A DNA stretch of 64,000 bases from Cryobacterium tagatosivorans (lineage in GTDB: Bacteria > Actinomycetota > Actinomycetes > Actinomycetales > Microbacteriaceae), in contig NZ_SOEZ01000038.1 of the NCBI RefSeq assembly GCF_004402215.1, positions 62,001 through 126,000 of the forward strand, read 5' to 3'. Shown piece after piece: positions 37,855 to 45,910 of the stretch (the first letter of the stretch is position 1; every line of letters starts with the position of its first letter). The notes below the pieces were generated by a model. That model was not told the DNA's origin and did not search any database. It was given only the letters and a program-made list of their open reading frames with translations. A program made the translations under genes and the position numbers.

Positions 37855-40800
37855 CTACCGTGGGCGCACGACGACGAGCAGGTCGCCGGCGTCGACCTGC
37901 TGGGTCTTGGGGATCGCGACGCGTTCGACGAAGCCGTCGATGGGGCTGGTGATCGCCGCTTCCATCTTCATGGCCTCGATGGATGCCACGCTCTGGCCGG
38001 CCTTGACGTGGGCGCCTTCCTCGACCTGCAGGGTGACCACGCCGGAGAACGGGGCGGCGACCTGGCCGGGCTGGTTCGCGTCGGCCTTCTCGGCGACCTT
38101 CGTCTCGACCGTGATGCTCCGGTCCCGCACGAACACGGGCCGGAGCTGGCCGTTGAGGATGGTCATCACCGTGCGCATGCCCTTGTCGTCGGCGTCGCCG
38201 ATGGCCTCGAGCCCGGCGTAGAGCCGCACACCCTTCTCGAGCTCGATGACGTGTTCCTGGCCCTGCTTGAGGCCGTAGAGGTAGTCGACGGTGTCGATGA
38301 CGGACAGGTCGCCGTACTGCTCCCGGCTATGTTCGAACTGCCGGGTCGGCGCGGCGAAGAGCAGCTGGTTGAGCATCGCCCGGCGGGTGCGGCTGTCACC
38401 GGCCAGCGCGGCCCGTTCCTCCGCGGTGATCTCGGTGACCCCGATCCGGATGGTCTTCCCGGCGAGGACCTTGCTGCGGAACGGCTCCGGCCAGCCGCCG
38501 GGCAGATCGCCCAGCTCCCCGGCCATGAAACCGACGACCGAGTCGGGCACGTCGTACTTGTCCGGGTTCTCGGCGAAATCGGCCGGGTCCGCGCGGACCG
38601 CGGCGAGGTACAGGGCCAGGTCGCCGACGACCTTGGACGACGGGGTCACCTTGGGCACCCGGCCGAGGATCGTGTTCGCCGCGGCGTACATGTCCTCGAT
38701 CAACTCGAAATGGTCCGCCAGGCCCAGCGCGACCGCCTGGGTGCGGAGGTTGGAGAGCTGACCGCCGGGGATCTCGTGCTTGTACACCCGCCCCGTCGGC
38801 GACGCCAGGCCCGACTCGAACGGCCGGTACACGTGCCGCACGGCCTCCCAGTACGGCTCCAGGTCACACACGTTCTGCAACGACAGCCCGGTGTCGCGTT
38901 CCGTGTGCGCCAGCGCGGCGACGAGGGACGACGCGGACGGCTGGCTGGTCGTGCCGGCCAGCGGGGCGCTGGCCACGTCGACGGCGTCCGCCCCGGCGCG
39001 GGCAGCCGCGAGGAGCGTGGCCAGCTGGCCGCCGGGGGTGTCGTGGGTGTGCACGTGCACCGGCAGGTCGAACCGGTCCCGGAACGCGGTCACGAGCTTC
39101 TCCGCCGCCGCCGGCCGGAGCAACCCGGCCATGTCCTTGATCGCCAGGACATGCGCGCCCGAGTCCACGATCTGCTCGGCCAGGCGCAGGTAGTAATCCA
39201 GCGTGTACAGGTTCTCCGCCGGGTCGAGCAGGTCCCCGGTGTAACAGACGGCCACCTCGGCCAGGCTCGTGCCCGTGGCCAGGACCGCGTCGATCGCGGG
39301 GCGCATCTGCGACACGTCGTTCAACGCGTCGAAGATCCGGAAGATGTCCACGCCGGTGTCCGACGCCTCACGCACGAACGCGTCGGTCACCTCCGTCGGG
39401 TAGGGCGTGTAGCCGACCGTGTTGCGGCCGCGGAGGAGCATCTGGATGTTGATGTTCGGCAGCGCCTCCCGCAGCGCCGCGAGGCGCTCCCACGGGTCCT
39501 CGCCGAGGAACCGGAGCGCAACGTCATAGGTCGCCCCGCCCCACGCCTCGACCGAGAGCAACTGCGGAGTCAACCGGGCCACATACGGCGCCGCCGCAAC
39601 GAGGTCGCGGGTGCGCACCCGCGTCGCCAGCAACGACTGGTGCGCGTCCCGGAACGTCGTGTCCGTCACCGCCAGGGCCGTCTGCGCGCGGAGCGCGGCC
39701 GCGAACTTCTGCGGGCCGAGCTCGAGCAGCCGCTGCCGCGACCCGGCCGGGGCCGGCACGGCCAGGTCGAGCACCGGCAGCTTCTCCGCCGGGTGCACGT
39801 TGGTCGTCGGGGCGCCGTTGGGCTGGTTCACGGTGACGTCGGCGAGCCAGTTGATGATCTTCGTGCCACGGTCCTTCGACGGACGACCGCGGAGCAGGTG
39901 CGGACGCTCGTCGATGAACGAGGTGCTCAGGTCCCCGGCGGCGAAGTCCGGGTCGTCGAGCACGGCCTGGAGGAAGGGGATGTTCGTCGACACCCCGCGG
40001 ATGCGGAACTCCGCCAGCGCCCGCTTGGACCGGGTGACGGCCGACGCGTAGTCGCGGCCGCGGCAGGTGAGCTTGGAGAGCATGGAGTCGAAGTGCGGGC
40101 TGATCTGCGCGCCCGGGTTGATCGTCCCGCCGTCCATCCGGATGCCCGCGCCGCCCGGCGACCGGTAGGTGGTGATCTTGCCCGTGTCGGGCCGGAACCC
40201 GGCGTTGGGGTCCTCGGTCGTGATCCGGCACTGCAGGGCCACGCCGCGGAGCTGGATCTTGTCCTGGGTCAGGCCCAGCTCGGCGAGGGTCTGCCCGGCC
40301 GCGATCCGCATCTGCGACTGCACCAGGTCCACATCGGTGACCTCCTCGGTCACCGTGTGCTCGACCTGGATCCGCGGGTTCATCTCGATGAACACGTGCT
40401 GCCCGGCCCGCTCCCCCACCGTGTCCAGCAGGAACTCGACCGTGCCCGCGTTGACATAACCGATCGACCGGGCGAACGCGACGGCATCCTTGTAGAGCCG
40501 CTGCCGGATCTCGTCGGACAGATTCGGCGCCGGCGCGATCTCGATCACCTTCTGGTGACGGCGCTGCACCGAGCAGTCCCGTTCGAACAGGTGCACCGTC
40601 TCCCCGGTCGAATCCGCGAGGATCTGCACCTCGATGTGCCGCGGGCGGAGCACCGCCTGCTCGAGGAACATGGTCGCGTCACCGAACGCGCTCTTCGCCT
40701 CGCGCATTGCCTCCTCAAGGGAACCGCGCAGCTCCGCGGCCGAATCGACCCGGCGCATCCCGCGCCCGCCGCCGCCGGCGACGGCCTTCGCGAACAACGG

Positions 40801-41259
40801 GAAACCGATCTCGGCCGCCTGGCCGATCAACTCGTCCACGTCCAGCGACGGACGTGTGGACTGCAGCACCGGCACCCCCGCGGCGATCGCGTAATCCTTC
40901 GCGGTGACCTTGTTGCCGGCCATTTCCAGCACGCTCTTGCCCGGACCGATGAACGTGATCCCGGCCGCGGCGGCCGCCTCGGCCAGTTCCGGGTTCTCGG
41001 ACAGGAAACCGTAGCCCGGGTAGATGGCGTCCGCGCCGGACTCCTTCGCCACCCGGATGATCTCGCTCACGTCCAGGTACGCGCGCACCGGGTGCCCGGG
41101 CTCGCCGATCTGGTACGCCTCATCGGCCTTCAGCCGGTGCAGGGAACTGCGGTCCTCATAGGGGAACACCGCCACCGTCTTGGCACCGAGTTCATAGGCC
41201 GCTCGGAACGCGCGAATCGCGATCTCTCCACGGTTGGCAACGAGGATTTTGGAGAACAT
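37855..41259 (-). CDS. pyc: Pyruvate carboxylase
   Basis: Biotin enzyme converting pyruvate to oxaloacetate. The protein has 1134 residues, full length. The N-terminal biotin carboxylase part starts MFSKILVANRGEIAIR and has AVAGGGGRGMRRV and FIEMNPRIQVEHTVTE. The central carboxyltransferase has DTTFRDAHQSLLATRVRTRD. The C-terminal carrier domain has the biotinyl lysine in EAMKMEAAI, about 35 residues from the end. It is divergent from parA (77-base gap). Confidence 0.97.
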   Translation of the reverse strand: MFSKILVANRGEIAIRAFRAAYELGAKTVAVFPYEDRSSLHRLKADEAYQIGEPGHPVRAYLDVSEIIRVAKESGADAIYPGYGFLSENPELAEAAAAAGITFIGPGKSVLEMAGNKVTAKDYAIAAGVPVLQSTRPSLDVDELIGQAAEIGFPLFAKAVAGGGGRGMRRVDSAAELRGSLEEAMREAKSAFGDATMFLEQAVLRPRHIEVQILADSTGETVHLFERDCSVQRRHQKVIEIAPAPNLSDEIRQRLYKDAVAFARSIGYVNAGTVEFLLDTVGERAGQHVFIEMNPRIQVEHTVTEEVTDVDLVQSQMRIAAGQTLAELGLTQDKIQLRGVALQCRITTEDPNAGFRPDTGKITTYRSPGGAGIRMDGGTINPGAQISPHFDSMLSKLTCRGRDYASAVTRSKRALAEFRIRGVSTNIPFLQAVLDDPDFAAGDLSTSFIDERPHLLRGRPSKDRGTKIINWLADVTVNQPNGAPTTNVHPAEKLPVLDLAVPAPAGSRQRLLELGPQKFAAALRAQTALAVTDTTFRDAHQSLLATRVRTRDLVAAAPYVARLTPQLLSVEAWGGATYDVALRFLGEDPWERLAALREALPNINIQMLLRGRNTVGYTPYPTEVTDAFVREASDTGVDIFRIFDALNDVSQMRPAIDAVLATGTSLAEVAVCYTGDLLDPAENLYTLDYYLRLAEQIVDSGAHVLAIKDMAGLLRPAAAEKLVTAFRDRFDLPVHVHTHDTPGGQLATLLAAARAGADAVDVASAPLAGTTSQPSASSLVAALAHTERDTGLSLQNVCDLEPYWEAVRHVYRPFESGLASPTGRVYKHEIPGGQLSNLRTQAVALGLADHFELIEDMYAAANTILGRVPKVTPSSKVVGDLALYLAAVRADPADFAENPDKYDVPDSVVGFMAGELGDLPGGWPEPFRSKVLAGKTIRIGVTEITAEERAALAGDSRTRRAMLNQLLFAAPTRQFEHSREQYGDLSVIDTVDYLYGLKQGQEHVIELEKGVRLYAGLEAIGDADDKGMRTVMTILNGQLRPVFVRDRSITVETKVAEKADANQPGQVAAPFSGVVTLQVEEGAHVKAGQSVASIEAMKMEAAITSPIDGFVERVAIPKTQQVDAGDLLVVVRPR

Positions 41260-41336
41260 TCAGACCTTTCGAGCGCGGCGCGGCACACAGCTGGCGGTTA
41301 GGTTCTCTAAGACTAGTGAAGGTAACGTTGTTGATT

Positions 41337-42149
41337 GTGCATGTACTCAGCGTCAGCTCCCTCAAAGGAGGCGTAGGAAAGACCACGGTGACCCTTGGTC
41401 TTGCTTCTGCTGCCTTCGCCCGCGGTGTGCGCACCCTCGTAGTGGATCTCGATCCCCAGTCGGACGTGTCGACCGGGATGGATATCCAGGTCGCCGGGCA
41501 CCTCAATGTCGCCGATGTGCTGGCCTCTCCCAAGGAGAAGACCGTGCGCGCCGCGATCGCCCCGAGCGGCTGGACGCGCGGCCGCCAGGGCACCATCGAC
41601 GTCATGATCGGCAGCCCCTCGGCCATCAATTTCGATGGCCCGCACCCCAGCATCCGCGACATCTGGAAGCTCGAGGAAGCGCTCTCGACCGTCGAGAAGG
41701 AGTACGACCTCGTGCTCATCGACTGCGCCCCGTCGCTCAACGCCCTCACCCGCACGGCCTGGGCCGCCAGCGACCGCGTCGCCGTGGTGACCGAGCCCGG
41801 CCTGTTCTCCGTGGCCGCCGCCGACCGCGCCCTGCGCGCCATCGAGGAGATCCGCCGCGGGCTCAGCCCGCGCCTCCAGCCGCTGGGCATCATCGTCAAC
41901 CGTGCCCGCACGGCGTCGATGGAGCACCAGTTCAGGATCAAGGAACTTCGCGACATGTTCGGCCCGCTCGTGCTCAGCCCGCAGTTGCCCGAGCGCACCT
42001 CGCTGCAGCAGGCCCAGGGCGCCGCGAAGCCGCTGCACATCTGGCCGGGCGAGAGCGCCCAGGAGATGGCCGGCTACTTCGACCAGCTGCTCGAACGCGT
42101 GCTGCGCACGGCTCGCATCGGCGAGTACGCCGAACAGCCCGCGAACTAG
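41337..42149 (+). CDS. Orphan ParA-family ATPase
   Basis: The protein has 270 residues. The deviant Walker A is SSLKGGVGKTTVTLGL (K10 signature lysine, P-loop about 10-17), with DLDPQSDVSTGMD and VLIDCAPSLNALTRTA. GTG 41337 gives the compact leader MHVLSVSSLKGG; GTG 41316 adds seven residues. No parB lies beside it, so this is probably not the chromosome-partition pair. Downstream come degenerate 13-bp repeats and palindrome copy 3. The role is unknown; positioning of a cell-envelope or regulatory protein is possible. Confidence 0.87.
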   Translation: MHVLSVSSLKGGVGKTTVTLGLASAAFARGVRTLVVDLDPQSDVSTGMDIQVAGHLNVADVLASPKEKTVRAAIAPSGWTRGRQGTIDVMIGSPSAINFDGPHPSIRDIWKLEEALSTVEKEYDLVLIDCAPSLNALTRTAWAASDRVAVVTEPGLFSVAAADRALRAIEEIRRGLSPRLQPLGIIVNRARTASMEHQFRIKELRDMFGPLVLSPQLPERTSLQQAQGAAKPLHIWPGESAQEMAGYFDQLLERVLRTARIGEYAEQPAN

Positions 42150-42170
42150 CCCCAGGAACCGGCGCCAGGG

Positions 42171-42239
42171 ACGAGCCCCAGGAGCTTGCGCCCGGGGACT
42201 CGAGCCCGGAACCAGAGCCCGGGATCAGAGCCCCCGGCG
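42171..42239. repeat. Degenerate 13-bp tandem repeats downstream of parA
   Basis: Units of 13 bases run at 42188-42200, 42201-42213, 42214-42226 and 42227-42239. They share the core GAGCCCGG with variation; a weaker unit lies at 42171-42183. The tract falls in the 262-base gap between parA and the merR gene, which otherwise contains only the palindrome at 42312-42382. Confidence 0.6.
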
Positions 42240-42311
42240 CCCGTTCCGGCGGCCCCGGACTGTTACGCCGCGTGTCAGGCCTCCGCGCCTTGGGCGTGTC
42301 CCGCACCCGCA

Positions 42312-42382
42312 GCCTCGCCGAACTGTGAGTTTGGCACCTTCCGGGTGCCCGCGAAGGTGCCAAACTCACAGTTCGGCGAGGC
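42312..42382. repeat. Dispersed palindrome, copy 3 (perfect arms, convergent junction)
   Basis: Arms 42312-42341 and 42353-42382 are perfect 30-base complements around an 11-base loop (42342-42352). The inner arm reads GTGAGTTTGGCACCTTC as in copy 2. It lies between the convergent parA and merR stops. The perfect pairing of 30 bp suggests recent insertion or selection on structure. No T run follows on either strand. Confidence 0.9.
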
Positions 42383-42411
42383 CGGCGAGGGCGGCGAGCG
42401 ACTGCGGGTGG

Positions 42412-42963
42412 CTAGGAGATCTTGCGGGCCGTGCGGCGCTGGGCGAGTTCGTCGGCGGGGTCGACGGCCTGGGTGTTGAGTTCGACCAGGCTGGTCTCCA
42501 CCTCGCGGAGCACCTTGCCGACGGCGATGCCGAAAACGCCCTGGCCTCGGCTGACCAGGTCGATGACCTCGTCGTTGGAGGTGCAGAGGTAGACGCTGGC
42601 GCCGTCGCTCATCAGGGTGGTCTGGGCCAGGTCGCTCACGCCGGATTCCCGGAGCTGGTTGACGGCGGTGCGGATCTGCTGGAGCGAGATGCCGGTGTCG
42701 AGGAGACGTTTGACGAGCTTGAGGACGAGGATGTCGCGGAATCCGTAGAGCCGCTGCGAACCGGATCCGGCGGCCCCGCGAACGGTGGGTTCCACCAGTT
42801 CGGTGCGAGCCCAGTAATCGAGCTGGCGGTAGCTGATGCCGGCGGCGCGAGCGGCGACCGCTCCGCGATACCCCGAGTTCTCGTCGAGTTCGGGCATTCC
42901 GTCGGTGAAGAGCAGTCCAAGACCGTAGCGTGAGGCGTCATCACGGGGATTGAGTTCACTCAT
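42412..42963 (-). CDS. MerR-family transcriptional regulator (Rv1830-like)
   Basis: The protein has 183 residues. The MerR winged helix has GISYRQLDYWARTELVEPTV (about 42-61) and RLYGFRDILVLKLVKRLLDTG, followed by a coiled coil and a small C-terminal domain. The N-terminal 30 residues precede the HTH and lack a known fold. The position near ftsR and garA matches the Rv1827-Rv1830 block. Its targets are unknown; the mycobacterial homologue has been associated with cell division control. Confidence 0.87.
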   Translation of the reverse strand: MSELNPRDDASRYGLGLLFTDGMPELDENSGYRGAVAARAAGISYRQLDYWARTELVEPTVRGAAGSGSQRLYGFRDILVLKLVKRLLDTGISLQQIRTAVNQLRESGVSDLAQTTLMSDGASVYLCTSNDEVIDLVSRGQGVFGIAVGKVLREVETSLVELNTQAVDPADELAQRRTARKIS

Positions 42964-43119
42964 TCGATCGCCTCTCGAGGGTTTGTCTGCGATATTCGGA
43001 TCGCTGTCTCCACGTTATCGAGCCGGACGGCCCATCCGTCTGAAGGGGGCGGGCGTGTCGAAGCGCGTTCGGCGCATGAGTCGGGTGAGCGAGCCGATGT
43101 CGCATTCCCAGTGTACGGC

Positions 43120-43818
43120 CTACTTGGCGAGTCGGCCCAGTGCGGAGCGAATCAGGCTGCTGCGGATGATTTCCAGCTGTCCGGCGATCTCGACGGCAGT
43201 CTCGGCGGCCTTGGCGCGACTCGACGGGTCCTTGCGTCTGGACAGCGGCACGAGGGCGCTCTCGATCAGGCCGAGCTCGCGTTCTGCGGCGCCGCGGAAT
43301 CCCCGGAGGTGGCGTGGTTCGATTCCGCTGCGCTGCAACTCGACCAGGGCACGCAGCACGTGCAGCGCGTCTTCGCCGTAGTAGTCGGCGGGCAGGATGA
43401 TGGACGCCGAAACGGCGTCGTGCATGAGCGCCGCGGATGCCCCGGCCTCGCGCACCAGTTCGTCTCGCCGGAAACGGCGCAGCGCGCTCAGCATCGACAC
43501 ACCGGGAACGGCGCCGCCGGGCAGCGTCGGCGAGAGCCCGGCATCGAGGTCGTCGAAGTAGCTCCGGATGACCTTCAGCGGCAGGTAGTAGTCGCGCTGC
43601 ATGGACAGGATGAGACGCAGCCGGTCGAGGTCGCCGGCGCAGAACTTGCGGTACCCGGATTCGGTGCGCGCCGGCGAGACGAGGCCCTGCTCCTCGAGGA
43701 ACCGGAGCTTGGACGGCGTGAGCTCGGGGAATTCAGGCGTCAGGCGGGCCAGGACCTGGCCGATGCTCAATAGCGGCGCTGCACCCGGGTTTCTGGCCCG
43801 GGCGGCGGTCGCGGGCAC
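43120..43818 (-). CDS. ftsR: MerR-type regulator FtsR
   Basis: The protein has 232 residues. The N-terminal HTH has LLSIGQVLARLTPEFPELTP and SKLRFLEEQGLVSPARTESG. The following YRKFCAGDLDRLRLILSMQR is typical of the actinobacterial Rv1828 group. In Corynebacterium glutamicum the homologue FtsR activates ftsZ; here ftsZ is about 35 kb away in the same window. The GTG start shares one base with the garA stop (TAGTG). A 156-base gap with no visible gene separates it from the downstream MerR gene. Confidence 0.88.
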   Translation of the reverse strand: MPATAARARNPGAAPLLSIGQVLARLTPEFPELTPSKLRFLEEQGLVSPARTESGYRKFCAGDLDRLRLILSMQRDYYLPLKVIRSYFDDLDAGLSPTLPGGAVPGVSMLSALRRFRRDELVREAGASAALMHDAVSASIILPADYYGEDALHVLRALVELQRSGIEPRHLRGFRGAAERELGLIESALVPLSRRKDPSSRAKAAETAVEIAGQLEIIRSSLIRSALGRLAK

Positions 43819-44297
43819 TATTCGCTCGCCAGGTGCGCGAGGTCGAGCCGCGAGGCGTAGAACGTGAGACGGAACTTGCCGACCTGCACCTCTGAGCCAT
43901 CGCTCAGGCGTGCCGATTCGATGCGGGTGCCGTCGAAGTAGGTGCCGTTGAGCGAGCCGAGGTCCTTGACCTCGAAGGCCTTGCCGTGGCGGAGGAACTC
44001 GGCGTGACGGCGCGACACGGTCACGTCATCGAGGAAGATGTCGGCGTTGGGGTGCCGGCCGACGCTCGTGACGTCGGCGTCGAGGAGGAAACGTGCCCCC
44101 GAATTGGGGCCCCGGCGAACCACGAGAAGTGCCGATCCGGACGGCAGCGCCGCGATGGCTTCCTGCTCTTCGGCCGTGACGTCGCCGTCGATCGCGGCAA
44201 GGTGCGCCGCGAACTCCTGGCTGAAAGTCAGCGTCGTATCGGTGTTTTCGGGCGCAGGCCTGCGCTCGGGTTCGTTCTTCTGATCGAAATCGCCCAC
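43818..44297 (-). CDS. garA: FHA-domain metabolic regulator GarA/OdhI
   Basis: Phospho-switch protein that, in relatives, inhibits 2-oxoglutarate dehydrogenase when unphosphorylated. The protein has 159 residues. An N-terminal tail carries the threonine pair T21-T22 in DTTLTF, the position phosphorylated by PknG/PknB in GarA (ETTSVF there). The FHA domain has SVGRHPNADIFLDDVTVSRR and KDLGSLNGTYFDGTRI. GTG 44297 is preceded by TAGGAGG, which includes the stop codon of the upstream pgsA-type gene. The numbering agreement supports this start. Confidence 0.93.
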   Translation of the reverse strand: MGDFDQKNEPERRPAPENTDTTLTFSQEFAAHLAAIDGDVTAEEQEAIAALPSGSALLVVRRGPNSGARFLLDADVTSVGRHPNADIFLDDVTVSRRHAEFLRHGKAFEVKDLGSLNGTYFDGTRIESARLSDGSEVQVGKFRLTFYASRLDLAHLASE

Positions 44298-44307
44298 CGT
44301 AGACCTC

Positions 44308-44925
44308 CTAGACATCCAGCGTATCGGATCGCGCGGACGGATCGGCACGCGGAATCCGAATCACCCGGCCGGTTTCGACGGCGTAGATGACGCCGGCCCA
44401 CCAATACAGGAAAACGCCCCACAGCCCGAAGGCCCAGCCCACCGGCTGGGACCACCAGGCGAGTTCCGGGAAGGCCTGGCCGAGCATGATCATCGGCAGG
44501 GCGTAGAAGAGGCAGAACGTGGCGGCCTTGCCGAGCTGGTGCACCGGCAGCGGACCGAAGCCGAAGTTGGCGAGGATCACGCCGAGGACGAGCATGAAGA
44601 CATCCCGCCCGACGACGAGGAGGACGAACCACCAGGGCACCACGTCCCGCCAGGCCAGGCCGAGGAGCGCCGCGAAGATGTACAGCCGATCGGCCGCCGG
44701 GTCGAGGAGCTGGCCCAGGCGGGTGATCAGCCCCCAGTGCCTGGCGATGAGGCCGTCCAGGAAGTCGGTCAGGCTGGCCACGGCGAGCACGAGGAGCGCC
44801 CAGGCATCCTCTCCGACCACCAGGAGGACCAGGAAGACCGGGACGAGAAGCAGCCGCAGGAAACTGAGCAGATTGGGCACCGTCAACACCCTCGTGCTCA
44901 CCTGGTTTCCCGCTGTCCCTGTCAC
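44308..44925 (-). CDS. pgsA: CDP-alcohol phosphatidyltransferase family protein
   Basis: Membrane enzyme moving a phosphatidyl group from CDP-diacylglycerol to an alcohol. The protein has 205 residues with about five helices. The CAPT motif is complete: DFLDGLIARHWGLITRLGQ followed by LLDPAADR. The length and position (cf. Rv1822, pgsA2) favour phosphatidylglycerophosphate synthase or cardiolipin synthase; the substrate is not certain. The start is GTG, and the TAG stop is reused in the garA ribosome site. Confidence 0.88.
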   Translation of the reverse strand: MTGTAGNQVSTRVLTVPNLLSFLRLLLVPVFLVLLVVGEDAWALLVLAVASLTDFLDGLIARHWGLITRLGQLLDPAADRLYIFAALLGLAWRDVVPWWFVLLVVGRDVFMLVLGVILANFGFGPLPVHQLGKAATFCLFYALPMIMLGQAFPELAWWSQPVGWAFGLWGVFLYWWAGVIYAVETGRVIRIPRADPSARSDTLDV

Positions 44926-44975
44926 AATTCCCGAGTCTAGCGATTGCCCGCCGCGCCCCGGCGGACCCCGGCCGG

Positions 44976-45842
44976 TCAGGCCGAAGACTTCGCCGCTCGC
45001 GCGCGCTTCCCGGTGCCGGCGGACTGCGCGGCATCCGGTTTCCCACCGGGTCCGCGGCTGCGTTCGACGCTCCGGCGGAGAGCCTCCATCAGGTCGAGCA
45101 CCGCTCCCCCGGCGGCCTCCTCGCCGGTCGGTTCCTCGCCGAAGGTCGCGGCCGTGTCGACCGCGTCGCCCTGGGCGAGTTTCGCCTCGATCAGCACGCG
45201 CAGGTGCTCCTGGTAGTCGTCGGTGAAGTCCTGCGGGGTGAAGTCGGAGGCGAACGAGTCGACGAGGGCCGCGGCCATGTCGAGTTCCTTGCCGGAGATC
45301 GCGACCTTCTCCTCCAGCGCCGGGAAGCTCGCCTCGCGGATCTCATCGCCCCAGAGCAGCGACTGCAGGAGCAGCACGTCGCCCCGCACGCGCAGGGCGC
45401 CGAGGCGGGACTTCTGCCGGAGCGCGAAGTGCACGATCGCGGTGCGATCGGTGGCCTCGAGGGTCTGCCGCAGGAGCACGTAGGCCTTCGACGACTTGCC
45501 GTCCGGTTCGAGGTAGTAGCTGCGCTCGAACATGATCGGGTCGAGTTGCTCGGTCGGCACGAACTCGACCACGTCGATGTCGCGGCTCCGCTCTTCCGGC
45601 AGCGACTTGATGTCCTCCTCGGTCAGGATCACCGTCTTGTCGCCGTCGTCGAATGCCTTCGCGATGTGCGCGTAGTCGACGATGCGCCCGCACACCTCGC
45701 AGCGGCGCTGGTACTTGATGCGCCCGCCGTCGGCGTCGTGCACCTGGTGCAGCGCGATGTCGTGGTCTTCCGTGGCGCTGTAGACCTTGACCGGCACATT
45801 GACCAGACCGAAGGTGATCGCACCCTTCCAGATCGATCTCAT
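44976..45842 (-). CDS. ku: Ku, non-homologous end-joining protein
   Basis: Homodimeric ring protein binding DNA ends and recruiting LigD. The protein has 288 residues. The start MRSIWKGAITFGLVNVPVKV, HQVHDADGGRIKYQRRCEVC with the conserved Cys pair, and ERSYYLEPDGKSSKAYVLLR are family hallmarks. The C-terminal tail is basic and Ala/Lys/Arg-rich. ATG 45842 is preferred over the longer frame. It is divergent from ligD with a 68-base gap, the usual pairing. Confidence 0.95.
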   Translation of the reverse strand: MRSIWKGAITFGLVNVPVKVYSATEDHDIALHQVHDADGGRIKYQRRCEVCGRIVDYAHIAKAFDDGDKTVILTEEDIKSLPEERSRDIDVVEFVPTEQLDPIMFERSYYLEPDGKSSKAYVLLRQTLEATDRTAIVHFALRQKSRLGALRVRGDVLLLQSLLWGDEIREASFPALEEKVAISGKELDMAAALVDSFASDFTPQDFTDDYQEHLRVLIEAKLAQGDAVDTAATFGEEPTGEEAAGGAVLDLMEALRRSVERSRGPGGKPDAAQSAGTGKRARAAKSSA

Positions 45843-45910
45843 GCGTCCAGTACACACCTCCCTGCCCCCGCGGGCTAGCCGCCGGTCTGCCGCGAGGGCA
45901 TGCTGATGCC

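Noticed and set aside
37366..41301. Plus-strand open frame of about 1311 codons opposite pyc and the MinD-like gene
   Set aside because: Antisense shadow; composition follows codon-position bias of the real minus-strand genes.
42312..42382. Palindrome copies as ordinary intrinsic terminators
   Set aside because: Stems are far longer than usual and no T run follows on either strand, so I list them as repeats with possible terminator function only.
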